From Lachnospiraceae bacterium (lineage in GTDB: Bacteria > Bacillota > Clostridia > Lachnospirales > Lachnospiraceae): a stretch of 8,959 bases of DNA. Made by a program: the position numbers and the translations under genes. The stretch lies in NCBI GenBank assembly GCA_003447895.1, contig DLYC01000070.1:1-8959 (forward strand), written 5' to 3'. Below the pieces are notes generated by a model. It was not told the DNA's origin, searched no databases, and saw nothing but the letters and a program-made list of their open reading frames with translations. Numbering within the stretch: the first letter of the stretch is position 1; every line of letters begins with the position of its first letter. Below are positions 6,683 to 8,959 of this stretch, piece after piece.

Positions 6683-7432
6683 CTAATAATCCACCTTCAT
6701 GAGACAGAGTCCCTGCGCGGGCGCCGTGAAACCGGCTTTCTTTCTGTCCCTGGCCTCAATGATCCCTGCCATCTCCTCCGGCTCCCGTTTCCCGAATCCC
6801 ACTTCCAGGAGCGTTCCCGTCATGATCCTCACCATGTTCTGCAAAAATCCGTTTCCGTGGTAATAGAAGCGGATATAACTTCCGCTCTCCTCGATCCGGA
6901 TCACATCGACGACCCTGACCGTGGATTTCTTCATCTTGGAATTTCCGCAGAAGCTCTTGTAATCGTGCATGCCGATCAGATACTCGGCGGCCTCCCTCAT
7001 TCTGTCAGTATCCGGCGCCCGGTCCAGGACCGTCACGTATTTCCTGTCAAAAACGGGCTTGGAAGCCCCGTACCAGCACGTATAGCGGTAAGTCTTTCCG
7101 ATTGCCTTAAAGCGGCTGTGAAACCTCTCAGCGGCCAATTTGACGCTGCTGACGCCGATGTCCTCCGGAAGGTACCGGTTCAGATAGGCCTGTACCTCCT
7201 CTTCCGTCATCTCCGTGTCGAGGAGCACGTTGCAGGTCATCGCCCTCGCGTGGACGCCCGCGTCCGTTCTCCCCGCGCCGATCACCGTGACGGACTCTCC
7301 CTCCGGCATTTCCACCATCTGGCTGAGCACAGACTCCAGCTTCCCCTGTATCGTCATCTCTGTATCCGGCTGATGCTCCCAGCCAAAATATCGCGTTCCG
7401 TCGTAGCTTACGACCATCTTGAAATTTTTCAT
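6683..7432 (-). CDS. truA: tRNA pseudouridine(38-40) synthase TruA
   Basis: It converts uridines 38, 39 and/or 40 in the anticodon arm of many tRNAs to pseudouridine, acting as a cytoplasmic dimer. The 249 residues match the family length. Family marks in order are the N-terminal YDGTRYFGW (10-18), the catalytic motif GRTDAGVHA with nucleophile D57, KTYRY (113-117), the HDYKSF segment (156-161), NGFLQNMVR (194-202) and the C-terminal AGFTAPAQGL (233-242) ending in a VDY tail. The ATG at 7430-7432 is preceded by GGGAGG (7438-7443) 5 bases away. The gene lies 21 bases after the 111-residue gene and is probably translated from the same mRNA. No unusual residue was noticed. Confidence 0.97.
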   Translation of the reverse strand: MKNFKMVVSYDGTRYFGWEHQPDTEMTIQGKLESVLSQMVEMPEGESVTVIGAGRTDAGVHARAMTCNVLLDTEMTEEEVQAYLNRYLPEDIGVSSVKLAAERFHSRFKAIGKTYRYTCWYGASKPVFDRKYVTVLDRAPDTDRMREAAEYLIGMHDYKSFCGNSKMKKSTVRVVDVIRIEESGSYIRFYYHGNGFLQNMVRIMTGTLLEVGFGKREPEEMAGIIEARDRKKAGFTAPAQGLCLMKVDY

Positions 7433-7453
7433 GCCTCCCTCCCTGCTGTCCGA

Positions 7454-7789
7454 TCAATACTTCCGCTTTAAGAGCGAGAAGAGTTCCTCCGCAGACCGCC
7501 GGCTCTCCAGCGTGAGAACTTCCACGCCGCCCTCGTAGATCACTCTGATCGTGGGAAGCTCGATGTGGTAGCCGCCCATCGCGCTGTCTTCGTCGCGGCT
7601 CTCCTTCCCGGGGATCACCCCCCGGATCGCGCTCAGCGGAAGATAGCGCCAGGAAAATCCCCTGTCCGGTATATAAAGTGCCTTGTCACTTACATGGAAC
7701 TGTTCTATGACTCTCGCTCCCTTAAAGTCCTTTCCCGGATTCTCTATTTCAAATGAAGGCGCCGCCGGCCTGTATCCCCATAATGCCAT
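7454..7789 (-). CDS. Uncharacterised 111-residue protein, possibly PH-like fold
   Basis: I do not recognise a named family. Seen: 111 residues, no signal peptide or membrane segment, mixed charge, with alternating short hydrophobic strands (ALYIP, SWRYLPLSAIRGVI, GYHIELPTIRVIY, VEVLTLES) and a final amphipathic helix (about 99-110, SAEELFSLLKRK). Inference: several beta strands with a 'lpl..I..v' turn followed by one C-terminal helix is the pattern of small bacterial PH-like domains, so a binding or adaptor role is plausible but unproven. The ATG at 7787-7789 has AAGGA (7798-7802) 8 bases upstream. It is separated by 21 bases from both the AAA ATPase gene upstream and truA downstream, which argues for one operon and perhaps for work with the ATPase. 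Confidence 0.85.
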   Translation of the reverse strand: MALWGYRPAAPSFEIENPGKDFKGARVIEQFHVSDKALYIPDRGFSWRYLPLSAIRGVIPGKESRDEDSAMGGYHIELPTIRVIYEGGVEVLTLESRRSAEELFSLLKRKY

Positions 7790-7810
7790 ATCGATGTTCC
7801 TTTTTGTCTG

Positions 7811-8959
7811 TTACAACTCCAGTAATGCCAGCGCCTCCTCCTGAAGCGCCTCTCTTCTGTCCTTAAGAAGGAGCAGGCGGTTGTACCGGTAGTAGGCGTC
7901 GTTTCCGCACTCGTTCACAAATTTCAGACTGTAGTAGCCCGCTGAGAGCTCCGAGAGAAAGAGCACGATCTCCTGCCCCTCTCCGAACGTCGCCGACAGA
8001 AAGCGGAAACTGTTTGTCAGATGCTTGTCCGCGCTCTCTGTCTCTTCCCTTCTTCTTCGCTCCGCCTCGTCAAAATCTGCCTTCATGAGCAGGAAATCGG
8101 CCTTGGGATCGCCGGTTCCGTTCAGGACCAGATTCTTCTCTGTCTCCGAAAGGCGGGCGCTGACCTTTCTCTCCACGCGCTCCGCTTCGCGGTCCAGCAT
8201 GCCGGCCTTTGTGAGCCTTGCGGTCTTTTCATCGCAGGCTTTTCTTCTCTCCGCGATGAGGCTTTGGGCCGTGCCCTCTCCCGTCTTGAGCTGCCCGCGA
8301 ACCTTCATGAGTTCCTCCAGCATCCTCTCCTGGATCCTCTTGTTCTCAGCATAGGTCCGGAATTCCTGATTCAGGTTGTCAATGAGAAGCCCCAGGATAC
8401 TGAGCTTTTCATCGAACGGTGCCTCTCGCAGCGCGCCGCTCTCCTCCGGAATGGCTCCCTCGAGGATCTCCGGGATCCGATAGAGCGTGCGGTATTTGCT
8501 GTAGAGCTCATAGTAGGTCGCAAATCCGGAGGCGATCTCCGGGTCCTGCAGATACTGGATGCACAGTCTCTCGCCCACTTCGATCCCAAGCTCCTCATAG
8601 ACCTTGAGGATCCTGGACAGGTCCTCCCATCCTCGGGCGGTCACGAACTGCCTTCCGTCAATCTGTGTTTTGACACTGTAGAAGTCCTTCCGGCGGATCT
8701 CCAGATAGGACAGGATCGCTCCGTGGATGCCCGCGCGGTACGCGTACTCCTTCCAGACCGTGAAGTCCTCCTCGATGTCGATCCTCTTGACGCGGTCCAG
8801 CGTCACGATGTCAAAATCCCGAACGGATTTATTGTACTGCGGCGGATTTCCGGCCGTGACAATGATAAAGCCCTCGGGAACCCTGTGGTTTCCGAACATC
8901 TTGTACTGCAGAAACTGAAGCATCGTGGGGGCCAGTGTCTCCGAGACGCAGTTGATCTC
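7811..8959 (-). CDS. AAA-family (dynein-related/MoxR-like) ATPase, C-terminal 382 residues (cut by window edge)
   Basis: The frame is open to the right edge; the Met at 8921-8923 is internal, because the preceding 12 codons continue a conserved AAA sequence (EINCVSETLAP). Numbering from the first visible residue: E1 is probably the catalytic Glu of Walker B (DE-I), whose Asp and the Walker A motif lie outside the window. Sensor 1 is N38 in VTAGNPP, the arginine-finger candidate is R56 in LDRVKR, and R109 in TARGWEDL looks like sensor 2. About 190-310 is highly charged and helical (Glu/Lys/Arg rich), a likely coiled coil, followed by a helical tail to residue 382. MoxR and related AAA ATPases act as chaperone-like remodelling machines, often encoded beside von Willebrand factor A proteins; whether one lies upstream here cannot be seen. 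Co-transcribed with the 111-residue gene 21 bases downstream. Confidence 0.88.
   Translation of the reverse strand, partial: EINCVSETLAPTMLQFLQYKMFGNHRVPEGFIIVTAGNPPQYNKSVRDFDIVTLDRVKRIDIEEDFTVWKEYAYRAGIHGAILSYLEIRRKDFYSVKTQIDGRQFVTARGWEDLSRILKVYEELGIEVGERLCIQYLQDPEIASGFATYYELYSKYRTLYRIPEILEGAIPEESGALREAPFDEKLSILGLLIDNLNQEFRTYAENKRIQERMLEELMKVRGQLKTGEGTAQSLIAERRKACDEKTARLTKAGMLDREAERVERKVSARLSETEKNLVLNGTGDPKADFLLMKADFDEAERRRREETESADKHLTNSFRFLSATFGEGQEIVLFLSELSAGYYSLKFVNECGNDAYYRYNRLLLLKDRREALQEEALALLEL

Overview
The window looks like chromosomal DNA from a GC-rich member of the Bacillota, most likely a Lachnospiraceae-type clostridium. The reasons are strong purine-rich ribosome binding sites (GGAGG, AAGGAG), a TTG start, a soluble hybrid histidine kinase built in the style common in Lachnospiraceae, and a clostridial-type proC and truA. 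This assignment is an inference from gene style; no ribosomal RNA or other phylogenetic marker is present. I see no tRNA or rRNA gene, insertion sequence, CRISPR array, prophage or attachment site.

Layout. The left edge (1-110, minus strand) holds the first 36 codons of a gene with a very basic N-terminus, preceded by a good ribosome binding site and a GC-rich leader. Upstream of it on the same strand lies proC (272-1099), the last enzyme of proline synthesis. A 239-base divergent region (1100-1338) separates proC from the only plus-strand gene, a 631-residue predicted lipoprotein with a C-terminal HExxH zinc-peptidase-like domain (1339-3234). This gene converges on a minus-strand series with 14 bases between the stop codons and a perfect 9-bp hairpin at the junction.

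The minus-strand series is, in order of transcription: an AAA-family ATPase truncated by the right edge (7811-8959), a 111-residue uncharacterised protein (7454-7789), tRNA pseudouridine synthase truA (6683-7432), a soluble hybrid sensor kinase/response regulator (4044-6587) and a HAD-family phosphatase (3249-4022). Gaps are 21, 21, 95 and 21 bases, so the first three genes probably form one transcript, and kinase plus phosphatase form another or a continuation of it.

How they work together. proC and truA are housekeeping genes. The AAA ATPase and the small protein beside it look like part of a module continuing past the right edge. The kinase has no membrane segment, carries two copies of an atypical sensory segment and ends in a receiver domain without an output domain, so its partner must lie elsewhere. 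The least understood element is the surface lipoprotein, which joins a beta-rich, propeller-like half to a putative metallopeptidase half. Nothing here proves a new multi-gene system; the lipoprotein peptidase and the AAA/111-residue pair are the best candidates for new biology.
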